In this document: positions 34,745 through 48,100 of the stretch, piece after piece
Layout: the number at the start of each line of letters is the position of its first letter
Numbering within the stretch: position 1 is the first letter of the stretch
Assembly (NCBI GenBank): GCA_039000515.1
Contig: JBCFYV010011135.1
Span: forward strand, 16,895,191 to 16,959,190
Length of the DNA stretch: 64,000 nt
Direction of reading: 5' to 3'
Origin: Timema cristinae
Lineage: Eukaryota > Arthropoda > Insecta > Phasmatodea > Timematidae
Translations under genes and position numbers: made by a program
Notes under the pieces: generated by a model
The model's input: only the letters and a program-made list of their open reading frames with translations
Told to the model about the DNA's origin: nothing
The model's database searches: none

Positions 34745-35110
34745 AGAAAGTGTTGTACAGGGTGTACTTTGTACCTATTGTCATTTATGCAGCAGAAACA
34801 CGGACAATGACTAGGAAAGTGGAGGCCATGGGAATGAAGTTTAGCCCCATCTGGAGCATGTTACCTGTCATGAGGAGAAACAAGATTAGGAATGAAGTTA
34901 TCCGAGGAAGAGTGGGGGTTCAGGGAGTATATCAGATAGTAGAGGAAGCAAGACTAATATGGTATGAGCATATAATGATGGAAAAAAAATAAATTGGAAA
35001 TTAAGTTTTTGGGAGGAAAAGAACGCAGGGGAAGTCAAGAAAGAGATGGGAGGAACAGATACACAGGCTAGAAACAGTTGATGATGATAATGATGATGAG
35101 GAAAAAACAT
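34745..35110 (+). pseudogene. LINE C-terminal remnant
   Basis: Reads YFVPIVIYAAETRTMTRKVE, RRNKIRNEVIRGRVGV and a WYEHIMMEKK segment, then a tail GAAACAGTTGATGATGATAA. It corresponds to the segment after the reverse transcriptase of non-LTR elements, where YAAETWT and RIRNEVIR-type motifs are common. Confidence 0.75.
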
Positions 35111-35413
35111 GATAACCCTCATCTTATGAAAATGTGTTAACAGCGATTTCGAATAGCTTAACATTTGAACTACAAGTTGTTTTTATAGTCGGTCAAGACC
35201 TTTATTTATTTTTATAACTATATATCCATATTTTAAAGAAGTTTAAATAGTAAATATCTTCCATCTAAATCTATGAAGGTTATCATGTTTCCCCCTCCCC
35301 CCTCGGACCCGTTGTTAAAGAGTACCAGCTCCTCCAAGTATAATTCATTACCTTCAAATTTACTTTACATCCTTCTATGTTTCCAGCCTGTGACCTGGCT
35401 CAATTTTTATTCA

Positions 35414-35414
<1 letters not shown>

Positions 35415-35447
<33 letters not shown>

Positions 35448-35714
35448 GCACCGCGTCTTACTACCCGTTCGGGTTATACGCACTTACGCTAATGTGTAAT
35501 GGTAGGGTGAGTGTGAGATGAAATGAAGGACCTACAGTTTAACGTGGAATCCGAACCACGGTGGAGGCCTGGCATTCCCCACATTCACAAGATGTCTTGT
35601 CAGAGGTGAAGGAAGGGTTTGGAAATCAGATAAATCTGTGCCGGGACCGAGGATTGAACCCCGGCCGCCAGCACAGAAGTCTGACACCTTACCCCTAGAC
35701 CACCAGGTCACCCA
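35415..35714 (-). repeat. SINE family A, full-length copy
   Basis: On the - strand: head GGGTGACCTGGTGGTCTAGG with A box TGGTCTAGGGGTAAGGTG and B box GGGTTCAATCCTCGG, body with GAAGGAAGGGTTTGG and GTGGAATCCGAACCACGG in complement, and the tail CGTATAACCCGAACGGGTAG, GCGGTGCTAATAATAAT; the (AAT)n run at 35415-35449 is its 3' end. Confidence 0.9.
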
Positions 35715-35719
35715 ATTAT

Positions 35720-35942
35720 TATTATTTCCCACTACCTGCTTGCTAGGCCTGTCTTAGCTTCATATGCCTTATAATCTGACAAGTCTAGGACAGGCACAAC
35801 ATCCAGTCCCCGGCCATTAATTGAACACTGTGAAAAGGCAAACCCATATTTCATCCATGATTAATCTTTCGGCCATGATGGGAATCAAACCCGGGACACT
35901 TAGCTAAGTAGAATGACATACTACTGACTGAGCTAAGGTGTA
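35720..35942 (-). repeat. SINE family C copy
   Basis: Complement of the element at 61010-61230: CTTCATATGCCTTATAATCT, GGCACAACATCCAGTCCCCG, AATCTTTCGGCCATGATGGG, B-box complement GGAATCAAACCC, A-box complement CTGACTGAGCTAAGG. It adjoins the family A copy on its left. Confidence 0.85.
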
Positions 35943-36084
35943 AACTAATCATTACCTTCAAATACTATTATCTATATTATCACAATTATTATCAGTTGAA
36001 AAAGGTTTTTTGTATTATTATGGACAAGATTGTTACATCTATTTATTCAAATTAGCTTGAATATATATGTTTTGTTGTTTAAGT

Positions 36085-36152
36085 GGTTATTATTATTATT
36101 ATTATTATTAGCACCGCGTCTTACTACCCTTTCGGATTATACGCATTTAAGT
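36085..36152 (-). repeat. SINE 3' tail fragment
   Basis: (ATT)n followed by AGCACCGCGTCTTACTACCC and TTTCGGATTATACGCATTTA; a 5'-truncated copy keeping only the shared A/B tail. Confidence 0.8.
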
Positions 36153-36856
36153 GGTTATTAAAATTCATGTCAGGATATTTATATTTAATACATTTTTATT
36201 CAATCATAAAATCTATATTTAGAATGGATTTATATTTATAACGAAAATACTTGATTAAAAATACACAATAATTGTATATAATCATTACATTAGTTTCATT
36301 AGATATAGGTTTATTATAATTTTAGCTTACATCCAAACCTTACCCAACACTTGTTTGACACAATATATAATTTTTATTTGGAACTTAAGAATATAAATTA
36401 TATATAAATTAGGTACATTTTATCCTTTAAAAAATTATACACAATTATAGAATTTAAATTTATCGTTCAGACCTATAAATTGAAACCTAATCAGAGTTTT
36501 TGTCTAAATTCACAACCTTAGTCGTAATAAAATTGCCCTAAGTTTCAAATTTTATCAAATTATTTTTTGATTGGCGTTATGGGGCTAAGCTTAAACTATA
36601 ATTATAAATCTGAAAAATAAATATGAGCTTGAAGTGGACAACGATTTTTAAATTTTTCCCCATCCCGTTCCTGCGAGAAATTGATATTTTACAAAGTAAA
36701 AAAGTCATTCCCGCAAAGGCCTATTGTTAATTGAAAACAAAAATATCACAAGATATGTATGATGGGATTAAAAAAAAATTATTTTAATGTATAGACCCTA
36801 ATGTACACACAAAATAAAACTAAATTTGATCTTTGCAATTTAATTCAATTTAATTT

Positions 36857-37045
36857 ATAGCACCGATTATTACTATTTGTTCAGGTTGTACACGTATGTA
36901 CTAATTACACTAATGGGTTAGGGATTAGGGAGGCTTAATTTAGAGAAAGTACACCGGTATTTGCATGCAGGGAGAGTGGAAACCATTTAGGAAAAACCAA
37001 CCTTAGTGCACTCGACCAAGATTGAACCCCAAAGTTTACTAAATG
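36857..37045 (-). repeat. SINE family B copy
   Basis: Tail TTTATAGCACCGATTATTAC, then GGTTGTACACGTATGTACTA, body GCAGGGAGAGTGGAAACCAT and AAAAACCAACCTTAGTGCAC; the head decays after the B box. Confidence 0.75.
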
Positions 37046-37049
37046 GCCT

Positions 37050-39035
37050 TTTATATGTGCTTTCAATAAATAATGATTGGATACACTATATTATGGTAAA
37101 TATACATTCATTATTTTGTGATAAAAAACTTGAATTTTGGTTTAAAAGCTTTCTCAAATGTATATAATGAAGATGGCTAAGAAATGTTTTATAACAGCTA
37201 AAAAAATTAAATAAATTTTTTTTCGCAGTCTAAAATCATTTTCATACTGGAAAACCCTTGAAAAGTAAAGGTATTTTTTATAGGGCTTCAAAATAAAGCA
37301 TGGCCTGTGTCAAATATTTACATGGTTTATAATTCAAATACTATTAAATACATAGATAATATCACTGTAGACCTCATTTCCTGTATAGACCTGAAAATAA
37401 GCCATGCCAATTTAGACCACACCCTAAAATTATGATCACTTTGAAAGAGAAAAAAAAAATTATGTTTGAAACATCAATTCTTTAAATTTCCTAGTGTTAA
37501 TAATACTAAGATTTTACAATTTTTGTTATAATTAAGTCTTTATCATTCCTTAGAGATATGTGTTATTTGTTATTTATTAATACAGTAATTCTATTCTGAC
37601 TTAAAAAGTGAGATAAGTAGGCTATCAAAAATCCTACCTTCTCTTCAGTGCTATATACATTTGCAGTCATTGTTTAAAAATAAATTAATATGTAAAATAA
37701 GGTTGAAATTTAAGTCATGTTTTTATAAAAAAAAATTAAATAAATAATGAAAGTATTTATCAAAGTAACCAACCAACTGCAACAATAAGCCTTTAAAACA
37801 GTGTGTAAAAAGTAATCTGGAAGCTATAGAATATTTGACTATTTCATTAGATGTCATTTTGGTTTTGAGTTAATTTTTTTGAAGTAGTGCCTCTTGTGGG
37901 AATTATAATCTATTTCTATATGTAAATATGTAATGTTTGCTTGGTATTATCTAAGGGTGCTCTAATAGCCTACACTACAATCTGAATATAGCCTATAAAA
38001 CATTAATATCAATCTAAAAAAGGCATATTACCAATAATTTGTTAGAAAACCTCTAGTTCGTGTATAAATACACAATATCGTTTTATTTTGTAAACTCAAA
38101 AATATGAAATGATACTGTTTTTGGAGTTCGAATGAGTTTTGGAACTTTTGAGTCCGTTTTTTCAAATATTCCAATAAATAGTGATTTGTGAAAAGTCGGT
38201 GTTGCTAATAATGGTACATGATGTGAATTTAAACAGAATTAACTATATCAAAAACTTACACATTTATATTTATTAACAGGCACCATTGTACTTGTTTTTT
38301 TAGTGCTGAAATTGCCAATAAAATAATAACTGCACTAATACAATTTTCTTTTTAATGTTCCTAAAATCTATTAAAATTTACTGTTTGGAAAATGTATTTT
38401 CTTCAACCAAAGACCATTAGTCACAAAAGTAAAATGGGCTTTGATTTGCTATTATGAGAGTCATATTGTGACTAAAGGCAAATATTTAAATTTAAGAATG
38501 AGAAATTTAGCTATAATTCTTTTACCCATACCACTTAGCTTTGAATTTATTTTTTAGCCATTTTTAGCCAAAAAAAGTATTTTATTTATGAACTTTTAAT
38601 AATGAAATTCATCTTTTTATCTAACGAGCCCCAATAATTTTACTTACCACAATTCAGGGTCTCTTGTGATTACACTATGGCCCTATTTTATAAGTGACCC
38701 CATAGCGTAAGCCATCAAGGGCAACAGGCTACGTTTCAGGGTAAACAGAGCGTACCTTCTTTAAAGTCTAATGAAAAATAATAAAAAAAGCTGAGGTTAA
38801 ATATTCAACTCTTAATTTAGAAAAAATGAGAGTCAAAACACGTCAAGATTTCAAATAAAGAATCAACCTTCTGTATTAAAATATGATCTAGAGACTTAAC
38901 CATTTTCAACATATTTTCACCCAGATTCCACGGGACATACAGAGGGTGTTTGTAGGTTTGAAATGCTTCAGAAGCTATAAATATAGTTAGCTTAATGTTT
39001 TTTGCCATGTTAAACTAATTTGGTTTATTGTACTT
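37050..39035. other. AT-rich intergenic stretch, nothing recognised
   Basis: No coding, RNA or repeat signature beyond poly-A and poly-T runs. Confidence 0.45.
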
Positions 39036-39043
39036 AATAGTAA

Positions 39044-39647
39044 TAGGGACGTGCAAGACTCAAAAATATCTCGAAAATTCAAGAAAGAAAATAAAAATAT
39101 CAATCTCGTCTCGAAAGTTAAAAATTGAATCTAGAAAATTCAAGAACTTAAAAAAAAAGTAAATGGCCCTAAGAAATTAATAAAAAACAACAAAACAATC
39201 CAGGAATTTATTATTTCCAATAATACTGTAATAACCCAAAAATAGGCCGCATTACCCCCTCCCCTCCCACCTCTCAAAATAGCCTTTTTAAGAAATGTTT
39301 GGTTAGTAATATTGTTTTTCAGTAACAAACTTTGACAATATAAGCTATTACACTACAAAATTATATTATAAATGGCACGTTCATTGTAACTAGTTATTAC
39401 TATTTTATTAATTGCATTTAAAATGTGTATGTTGTTCTATATCAAGTGTTTGAATGAACACTTAAGACAGTATAAAGCAAGCGCCAGTTCAAATGCCAAA
39501 AAGGAACTCTATACATTTACTTTAATAAACACAAATTACATTTGTTTCGAAGGACGTTTGTCATCTCATTCTCATGTCTTAATACTTTTTTTATAATCCC
39601 ATATAAAGATAGTCTCGAATTGAAAAAATGGTTCTCGCACATCCCTA
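39044..39647. mobile_element. hAT-like MITE, TAGGGACGTGC termini
   Basis: TAGGGACGTGCAAGACTC at the left and GTTCTCGCACATCCCTA at the right. The right flank is GTACTTAT and GTACTTAA lies just left of the element (39030-39037), matching seven of eight, which suggests a target duplication with a few extra bases at the left end. Confidence 0.65.
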
Positions 39648-39814
39648 GTACTTATTCATTTTTTTTTTCAACTGACTGCGAAGAAAAAGTAATATTTGCA
39701 TACTCAAGGAAAGTGTGTTAATACTCGCTTATCACATGGGGCGCCAATTTCTCCAGTAGTTCTACACTTCAATTCAAGAGCTCCTTGTGACCATGTGACT
39801 CATAATGATTCTTT

Positions 39815-40003
39815 TTTGCACCATATCAAACTACTCGTTTGAGTTATACGTCTATATTCCAATTACATGAATGGTTTTAGAGAGCTCGGAAAATCACCAC
39901 CCTCATTACACCTGATTGATACTCGAATCTCGATCTTCCTGTCATCAGCAGTCTAGTCCATTGCAAGTGGCGCCTTAGACCATGCGGCCATCGGAGCGAG
40001 TCA
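39815..40003 (-). repeat. SINE family B copy
   Basis: Complement of tail (GCACCATATCAAACTACTCG, GAGTTATACG), body (AATCACCACCCTCATTACAC), B box as CTCGAATCTCGATC, head as GTGGCGCCTTAGACCATGCG. Confidence 0.75.
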
Positions 40004-40070
40004 CAATGGTATCCATTCACAAAAAAAAAGGAGAGTAGTGCGTGATGTAGCGAATAATACATAAAACAGT

Positions 40071-41870
40071 TAGTAGCTTATGTAACCATTCAATGGATAG
40101 TCTGTAGTAGCTAGTGTAACCAATCAATGGATAGTTTGTAGTAGCTAATGTAACCATTCAATGGATAGTCTGTAGTAGCTGGTGTAACCATTCAATGGAT
40201 AGTTTGTAGTAGCTAATGTAACCATTCAATGGATAGTATGTAGTAGCTGGTGTAACAATTCAATGGATAGTTTGTAGTAGCTAATGTAACCATTCAATGG
40301 ATAGTCTGTAGTAGCTGGTGTAACCATTCAATGGATAGTTTGTAGTAGCTAATGTAATCATTCAATTGATAGTTTGTAGTAGCTAATGTAACCATTCAAT
40401 GGATAGTTTGTAGTAGCTAATGTAACCATTCAATGGATAGTCTGTAGTAGCTGGTGTAACAATTCAATGGATAGTTTGTAGTAGCTAATGTAACCATTCA
40501 ATGGATAGTCTGTAGTAGATAATGCAACCATTCAATGGATAGTCTGTAGTAGCTGGTGTAACAATTCAATGGATAGTTTGTAGTAGCTAATGTAATCATT
40601 CAATTGATAGTTTGTAGTAGCTAATGTAACCATTCAATGGATAGTTTGTAGTAGCTAATGTAACCATTCAATGGATAGTCTGTAGTAGCTGGTGTAACAA
40701 TTCAATGGATAGTTTGTAGTAGCTAATGTAACCATTCAATGGATAGTTTGTAGTAGCTAATGTAACCATTCAATGGATAGTCTGTAGTAGCTGGTGTAAC
40801 AATTCAATGGATAGTTTGTAGTAGCTAATGTAACCATTCAATGGATAGTTTGTAGTAGATAATGCAACCATTCAATGGATAGTCTGTAGTAGATAATGCA
40901 ACCATTCAATGGATAGTTTGTAGTAGCTAATGTAACCATTCAATGGATAGTCTGTAGTAGCTGGTGTAACAATTCAATGGATAGTTTGTAGTAGCTAATG
41001 TAACCATTCAATGGATAGTCTGTAGTAGCTGGTGTAACAATTCAATGGATAGTTTGTAGTAGCTAATGTAACCATTCAATGGATAGTTTGTAGTAGCTAA
41101 TGTAACCATTCAATGGATAGTCTGTAGTAGCTGGTGTAACAATTCAATGGATAGTTTGTAGTAGCTGGTGTAACAATTCAATGGATAGTTTGTAGTAGCT
41201 AATGTAATCATTCAATTGATAGTTTGTAGTAGCTAATGTAACCATTCAATGGATAGTCTGTAGTAGCTGGTGTAACAATTCAATGGATAGTTTGTAGTAG
41301 CTAATGTAACAATTCAATGGATAGTTTGTAGTAGCTAATGTAACCATTCAATGGATAGTCTGTAGTAGATAATGCAACCATTCAATGGATAGTCTGTAGT
41401 AGCTGGTGTAACAATTCAATGGATAGTTTGTAGTAGCTAATGTAATCATTCAATTGATAGTTTGTAGTAGCTAATGTAACCATTCAATGGATAGTTTGTA
41501 GTAGCTAATGTAACCATTCAATGGATAGTCTGTAGTAGCTGGTGTAACAATTCAATTGATAGTTTGTAGTAGCTAATGTAACCATTCAATGGATAGTTTG
41601 TAGTAGCTAATGTAACCATTCAATGGATAGTCTGTAGTAGCTGGTGTAACCATTCAATGGATAGTTTGTAGTAGCTAATGTAACCATTCAATGGATAGTT
41701 TGTAGTAGCTAATGTAACCATTCAATGGATAGTCTGTAGTAGCTGGTGTAACAATTCAATGGATAGTTTGTAGTAGCTAATGTAACCATTCAATGGATAG
41801 TCTGTAGTAGCTAATGCAACCATTCAATGGATAGTCTGTAGTAGATAATGCAACCATTCAATGGATAGTA
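40071..41870. repeat. 34-bp minisatellite, about 53 copies
   Basis: Unit TAGTAGCTAATGTAACCATT + CAATGGATAGTTTG (34 bp) repeated without gaps for 1.8 kb. Variants: GGTGTAAC with AATTC; AATGTAATC with AATTGATAG; TAGATAATGCAACC; ends TTTG or TCTG. Variants recur in blocks, showing higher-order amplification. Each standard unit contains the odd palindrome CCATTCAATGG. No conserved ORF. Confidence 0.98.
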
Positions 41871-42205
41871 TGGCTTCCACACTATAGCTGCCACTCGTCT
41901 CATATTTCATATATAGTTAACCCGACATAAGAAGTTGGGAATGCAAACCTATTTTTTTTAAATAGCAATCATAATTGGATATTTGACATGATAAATTGCA
42001 TTAAGAATACATTTTAACCCACTTAAAAAGGTTTTGAGCAAAATTCAATTTGAAACTAAAATATATATATTTTTTCTATACATTAAAACCTCTCCTAGGA
42101 TATATCCTATCCATGCCCCTGCCATGGAAACCAACAGCAAAACAAATAAAGAAATCAATTCCTAATCCAACAAGAGCTCAAGCTTTATGTTTAACATTAT
42201 GATTA

Positions 42206-42218
42206 GAGGTATGGGGAG

Positions 42219-42263
<45 letters not shown>

Positions 42264-42854
42264 TTACTCAAAAGTTAAGCCAAAATGTATTAAATATTCC
42301 CAAAGTCGAATCAGAGTTTGAATATTATTTTAATTTTAAAATAATCAAATATGCCATACACATAAAATTCTCAAAGATAAAATATCATTCCATTGTGTAT
42401 ATACTACAGTGAGTGTACCGATTGTGATGAGTTTGTACAGTCACTGGTGATTATATAAAGCCACTAGTTCAGTTGAGGAATGCAATAAATGTATTTATTA
42501 TTTCACATGCTCATCAAATATTTAACATAATCACCGGCGAGGTTACAAAATACTACTAGTGAATGTTAATAATTCACATCAAGATTAGGTTTGGTTAGGT
42601 TAGTTTAGGCAAGTTAGGTTAGTTTGGATTTATGTTTTATATTTTAATCTACATACACTAGATATTTTATAAAATCACCAGTAAATGTAGATAATACAGT
42701 TCATGTTACATAATTTCACCAAACTGTATTGGGAAAGTTATAAAATCACTGGTAAATTTATATAAATCCTATTATTCGTTAAATAAACCATCACTTTCGG
42801 TGATTCTATACATTCACTGGTTATTTTATAAAATAACTTCAGAAAAGTCACAGT

Positions 42855-42890
<36 letters not shown>
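42206..42890. repeat. AT microsatellites and TTAGGTTAG-like motifs
   Basis: (TA)n runs at about 42221-42259 and 42860-42889; between them 42585-42632 carries TTAGGTTTGGTTAGGTTAG and AAGTTAGGTTAG. Left edge TTAGAGGTATGGGGAGCTC may be another worn hAT-like end. Confidence 0.7.
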
Positions 42891-42891
<1 letters not shown>

Positions 42892-42892
<1 letters not shown>

Positions 42893-43012
42893 AGGGATGT
42901 GAAAGAAGGTATTTTTCACTTCAAGAAGAGTGCAAATCAAATTTTAATAAAGTCAAAATCGATATTTGTTTCGAATCCAAATCAAAGTTTCGAAGTATCA
43001 CTCCACCGTGCA
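42892..43012. mobile_element. hAT-like MITE left end fragment
   Basis: TAGGGATGTGAAAGAAGG followed by CGAATCCAAATCAAAGTTTC, similar in kind to the elements at 1.1 and 39.0 kb. No right end found. Confidence 0.4.
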
Positions 43013-43209
43013 TATTATTAAATTTAACATTGCTTCAAATTGAAAAAGGGGAACAATACACACTTCCAACACTTATAAGCAAAACAAAAGAATTGTAAAG
43101 AAATTAATATTTACATATGATATAGTTTGGTTGCTTACATGTTTCTTCTCGACAAGTCTTACCACATGTTTGGGTTAGCCACAATTAATTAAACTGATGT
43201 AGTAGGATG

Positions 43210-43335
43210 GAGATGAAATAGCTAGTGTGTGGGTGAAAGAAGAATGGAAACAAATAAAGGAAGAAGATTGGTTGAAGGATATAGGAATATGGAGGCATTC
43301 TACTGAACTGATTCGACTGGAAACAGTTGATAGTT
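43210..43335 (+). mobile_element. LINE 3' tail fragment
   Basis: GAATGGAAACAAATAAAGGA and CTGATTCGACTGGAAACAGT + TGATAGTTATGATGA correspond to the end of other LINE copies here. Confidence 0.45.
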
Positions 43336-44183
43336 ATGATGACTGTAATAGGGATAAAGAAGTTAGTTCTAAAGAAAATGTACATGAATTTGTGTGAAGG
43401 GAAGATGGGAAATTATTTAAGAAAAACTGCTCTAAGTATAATCAGCTTTAATTTGAAAACCAGGTTTCTGGCCATCAGCAAATTAAGACTAAATAGGCCT
43501 CATAACTTAAGTTAAAAACACACACATAAATATTTACACACAAATTCATGATTTGTCCGAATGGGGTAAAAGCATGTAATACATACGTTTGAGCGTTCTT
43601 CCCTGTTTTAACTTTATTTTGATTTAAGATTCCTCCAAATAAATTACCGCAGTGAACAAAAAAAATAGGCTACTTTTTTCTTATAAAACAACTTTTATAA
43701 AACCTTAATGCAACCTATAATCACACCCTTAAATAACGCATATTAATTGTCAACTCTTTGAGGACTGCATGTAACTATATCAATGTATATTAAAGTAATT
43801 GTTAATCCCTAACTAGAAGGTTATATTTAAATAATTTATGAACATTTACATTCTAATAGTAAGAACATCCATTTTAAGCTAAAATGGCTGAAGAAATGAA
43901 ACAGTTAAAAACATTTTCATGCATGTATTAGAGACTTCTTGCTGCAGTCTGTTGGTCACAACTATTATAATGTAACAGGAATAAAGTGTCATTGTTTACT
44001 AAAAATAGAATTTTGGTAAATATACAAAAATAAAAGCATCTCTTGGCCAATGGTTAAGACATAGTTACAACACAAATTTAAAAATATTTATAGTAAGATG
44101 TGCAAAAAGTATGAGGATATGGGACGTTTGAAGTTAAACGCTTGTATTTTGTAACTTTAAAAAATTAGATTCATTTTCAGAAA

Positions 44184-44203
44184 TACCCCCCCCCCCCCAC
44201 CCC
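44184..44203. repeat. C-rich run
   Basis: A homopolymer-like C tract broken by an A; simple sequence. Confidence 0.9.
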
Positions 44204-44289
44204 CTGTAAAAGTGATTATATTTGGGACAATCTATTTTCGGCTCAATATGGTAATCGGATTTGTATTCTAAGTGCCCGTCCAAACACGC

Positions 44290-44760
44290 ACGTGGATGAC
44301 AACTCATCATCAACTGTTTCTAGCCTGTGGTCGGATCAGTTTAGAAAATGCCTCCAGCTTCCTCTCTCCTTGCACCATTCTTCCTCCTTTAATTTCTTCC
44401 ATTCTTCTCCTCTCACTTAAACACTTTCTTCTTCACCCATCTCGTCCTTGGTCTCCCTTGCGTTTTTTCCCCTACAAACTTTATTTCCAACATTTTCTTT
44501 GGCATCCTCTCTTTTTCCATCCTCATTACATGACCATATCATCTCAGTCTTTCTTCCTCTACAATCTCATGTGATCTATGTATCCCAACTCTTCTTCGGA
44601 TAACTTTATTCCTAATCTTGTTTCTCCTCGTGACAGCTAACAAGCTCCTCACAAACTTCATTAACATGGCATCCACTTTCCTAGTCTCTCTTACATTCAA
44701 TGTCCATGTTTCTGCTGCATAAGTAACCACTAAATTAGTTAAATAATACAGCACAAACGA
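44290..44760 (-). pseudogene. LINE C-terminal remnant
   Basis: On the - strand: YYLTNLVVTYAAETWTLN, VDAMLMKFVRS, RRNKIRNKVIRRRVGIH, then YGHVMRMEKERMPKKM, KTQGRPRTRW in a second frame and the tail complement (CATCATCAACTGTTTCTAGC). Same region as 34745-35110, with frameshifts. Confidence 0.8.
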
Positions 44761-45091
44761 GATGTCACACTATGGTGCATTTTTCTGTTTTACTTTAAGG
44801 AAACAGTGAAACTGTTTTATCATAGTTAAAAAATACCACTCCATTGAAAATGTTTACTATAAAATAAAAAACCCATCAAATTGGTCTCAATTTTAGTGAA
44901 GTAAAATAAAGAATTCAGAAAACCACACTTTGCAATTTCTGGTTTGAACGTAATCTCTTGTATTTAATTTCCTGACCTTGAGATGGACTCACAAGAATGG
45001 CACAAGCCATTAATAAAAGGAAGTTACAAGATAAATCAATGTGTTTTGTAATATGTAGCTTGCCCAGAACAAACCGTTGCTAAATTTGTTA

Positions 45092-45194
45092 CTAGACTCG
45101 CTTCACAATCTGTACAACATCTTCATCGTGGAGAATGTGATCTTTACCCACTTTTTGTGGGAGGTGCTTCACTGATGATCCCCACACCAACGCA
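45092..45194 (-). CDS. DRG1: DRG1 last exon
   Basis: Acceptor [48 protein letters not shown]. Intact. No clear AATAAA on the - strand just downstream. Confidence 0.92.
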
Positions 45195-48100
45195 CTGTGG
45201 ACAAAATAAGGTAGCATAAAATCTATATGTTCACCTTATATATTATTGTATTATATTATTATTAGCACCGCGTCTTACTACCCATTCGGGTTATACGCAC
45301 TTACGCTAATGTGTAATGGTAGGGTGATTGTGAGATGAAATGAAGGACCTACAGTTTAACGTGGAATCCGAACCACGGTGGAGACCTGGCATTCCTCACA
45401 TTCACTTCACTCTTATAAAATCAAACATAATGTGACGTGGCACGGAAAAAAAAAGGACCTTTTCTTCACCGAGCAAATATTTCAGGACAACTGATAGGAG
45501 TGATCTAGGTCTCAAAATATATTTTAGATTATTGCAGTAAACACTATCTACACTCTCTTAGAACCACTATAAATAGGTTTTAATTTATATTTCACATCCT
45601 AAATAGCAGAAAAAGCATTTTAGTACTTGGATTCAAATAATGCAAAACGTTAACCCTTGTTTTCTCTAAACACACTTGTTTAAACTTGCGGGTTCAAATG
45701 GTATTAACTTTCTCAATTCTTGGAATATCTTTACAATACATCACATTATTCAAAAATGTGTGCTCTTTCCAGTTATGCTAATATCTCAATATTGATCTGG
45801 ATGAAGATAACATCCTTTTTCCTGTGACACATCACATATACAGTAGTAATTGCGAGTACTCAAAACACCAAGAGTTTAATTAATTTTAGAGGACGGGGAG
45901 ATCGAGGTTCGAATCTCGGCCGGGTGAACTGGGGGTGGTTTTCCTAAATGGTTTTCCACTCTCTCTCTCTCTCCATGCAAATGTGAGTTCACTTTCCTCT
46001 AATTCAGCTTTCCCAATTCCCATTCCATTAGCGTAATTAGTACTTAAAGCGTATAACCCGAACGGGTAGTAAGACACGGTGCTAAATTAAAAATAATAAT
46101 AATAATTTTGTTTGTTTTAAAATATTTCATATCAAATAGAACACCTCAATATATCCTTTTGTCTGATTTAAAAAATATTTAACATGTAAAGATTTGTTAG
46201 ATTTTTTTTAAACATTTAACACTGAGGTGGTCGGCCCAATGGCTAAATAATTTATATAATGTAAAATGATAGAAAAAACTACGTAAAGAGGAATAATGTT
46301 GAAAGAATCAAATGCGCAAAGGTGACAAACACCTTTCTTTCTTCTTCTTTCTAAAATAGAAATAGTCTTTACCTAGGTGGGGTTTCTTACTTAAAGTTAC
46401 ACTTATTAGTTTCTTTATTCTTATCAACTTTCATTTTTATAAATTTACTTAAAAATAAAAGTGAGTTTGATAGTTTTTTCATAAAAAAAAAAATTTAATT
46501 CTTGAAAATTTATGTTATAGCTAAGGGCTGCCAACTTGAAGTTGCTAAGGGCCTTAATTTATATTGTTAGACAGTGTGCAGTCGTACACTTGGAAAAACT
46601 TATACAGCACAAACATTTTGTTGTTGATACACTTAAACTTGGATGACTTTTTTTAAACTTTTCTGATGCCTCATGGGCCGCATACCATAAGTTGGACACG
46701 CCTGTTATAGGTTATGATCCATGCAGGGATCTAATACAAAGACTCTACTGAAATATTTCTAGTACAAATATTGCTCTAAATAACTTGAACCTGAACAAAA
46801 AACAACTCAATGTTTCCATTCAAAATTTATTTGACCTCAACTCAGAGAAGTTTTGAAAACTTTGATCAACCTCCTATGTTCATCACTTTTGAATTAGATT
46901 AAAAAGTTAAACTCTACATTTGAAAATTACAAAGCTTCGACTTCTACGATGCTTCAACAACAAATATGTTTAAAGTTAAAATATATATTGATGTTCAATT
47001 TTCGTAATTTTGTGGTGTTGCGTGCATCACAAAATAATCTTCACACAACAAAAATAAGGAAATAAATTAATTAAATTTCATGAAGTCAAATTAATTTTTC
47101 ATGTTTTACAAAATATGTTGATCGTGGGTTTCAAAATAATATTTTATAAATTATAATTAACTAGAGTTATATAGTTATTCAACACATTCCCCTCCACCCA
47201 TCACAATTTTTTAATTTTTTTATTATTTAGAATTAATTTCTGCTTCAGGAATTTTTGATATGGCTAGATTCCAATTCGCTATGAATTTAAAAAGTGGACC
47301 TTGCACACCTCCTATAGTAAATAAAATAATACAAATATTTTTTCAGGACCTTGTCTCACTACCCATTTTGTTTATAGGAATATAAACTTATTAGGATAAT
47401 GTATTAGGGATGAGGATGGTTTAATTAAGTGGAAATATATCCACATTTGTATGAAGGGAGAGTGAAAAATCATTCATAAAAAATCTGTGTGTACCTGACT
47501 TGAATTCAAACCTTGATCTCCCAATCACTGGTAGTTCAGTCTAGTGTGAGAGGGATGCCTTAAAGGCCAGAGGTGGGTAACATATTTTTTCAATTTAGCC
47601 ACAGATGTGGTCAATTAGGAGTGGAATTTGTCACACCATGTAAAATGTAAGAATTTGGGTCGTTCAATCTAACATTTAAAACAACACACACTGTTTGTAC
47701 ATGTTTAGTAAAAACATGTACAATTTGACTACTCGGTTACAAATGCCTCAGACGCAAATGTTGTAGATTGTTCAAACTGAAAGTGTATGACAATTTAATA
47801 TTAAATTTGACTTTGTTTGAATACAGAAATGAAAGATGAAACAAAATGTTGGGAAAGGGAGTGAGGGTTTGATGGCATCCATTATTGTGTCAATCACCCA
47901 TTCAAAAAGCAGAATGCTTCCAATAATATGACGAAAAATATAAGGTTAAAACCAGCTCACAAAGTCAGTTAATGGTTTATTTTTATTGTGAGAGCTGTGA
48001 AACTAAAATTCGCCAAACTTTTATGGATAAATCACCACCTTTTGCGATTGGCAATAGGGTTGCCCACCCTGGGCCTAGACCCATTCAACCACTGAAGCAG

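Noticed and set aside
35640..35714. tRNA gene on the - strand
   Set aside because: A and B boxes are present, but the unit continues into a conserved non-tRNA body and (AAT)n tail and recurs many times: it is a SINE head.
40071..41870. CRISPR-like array
   Set aside because: Units are contiguous with no unique spacers; eukaryotic minisatellite.
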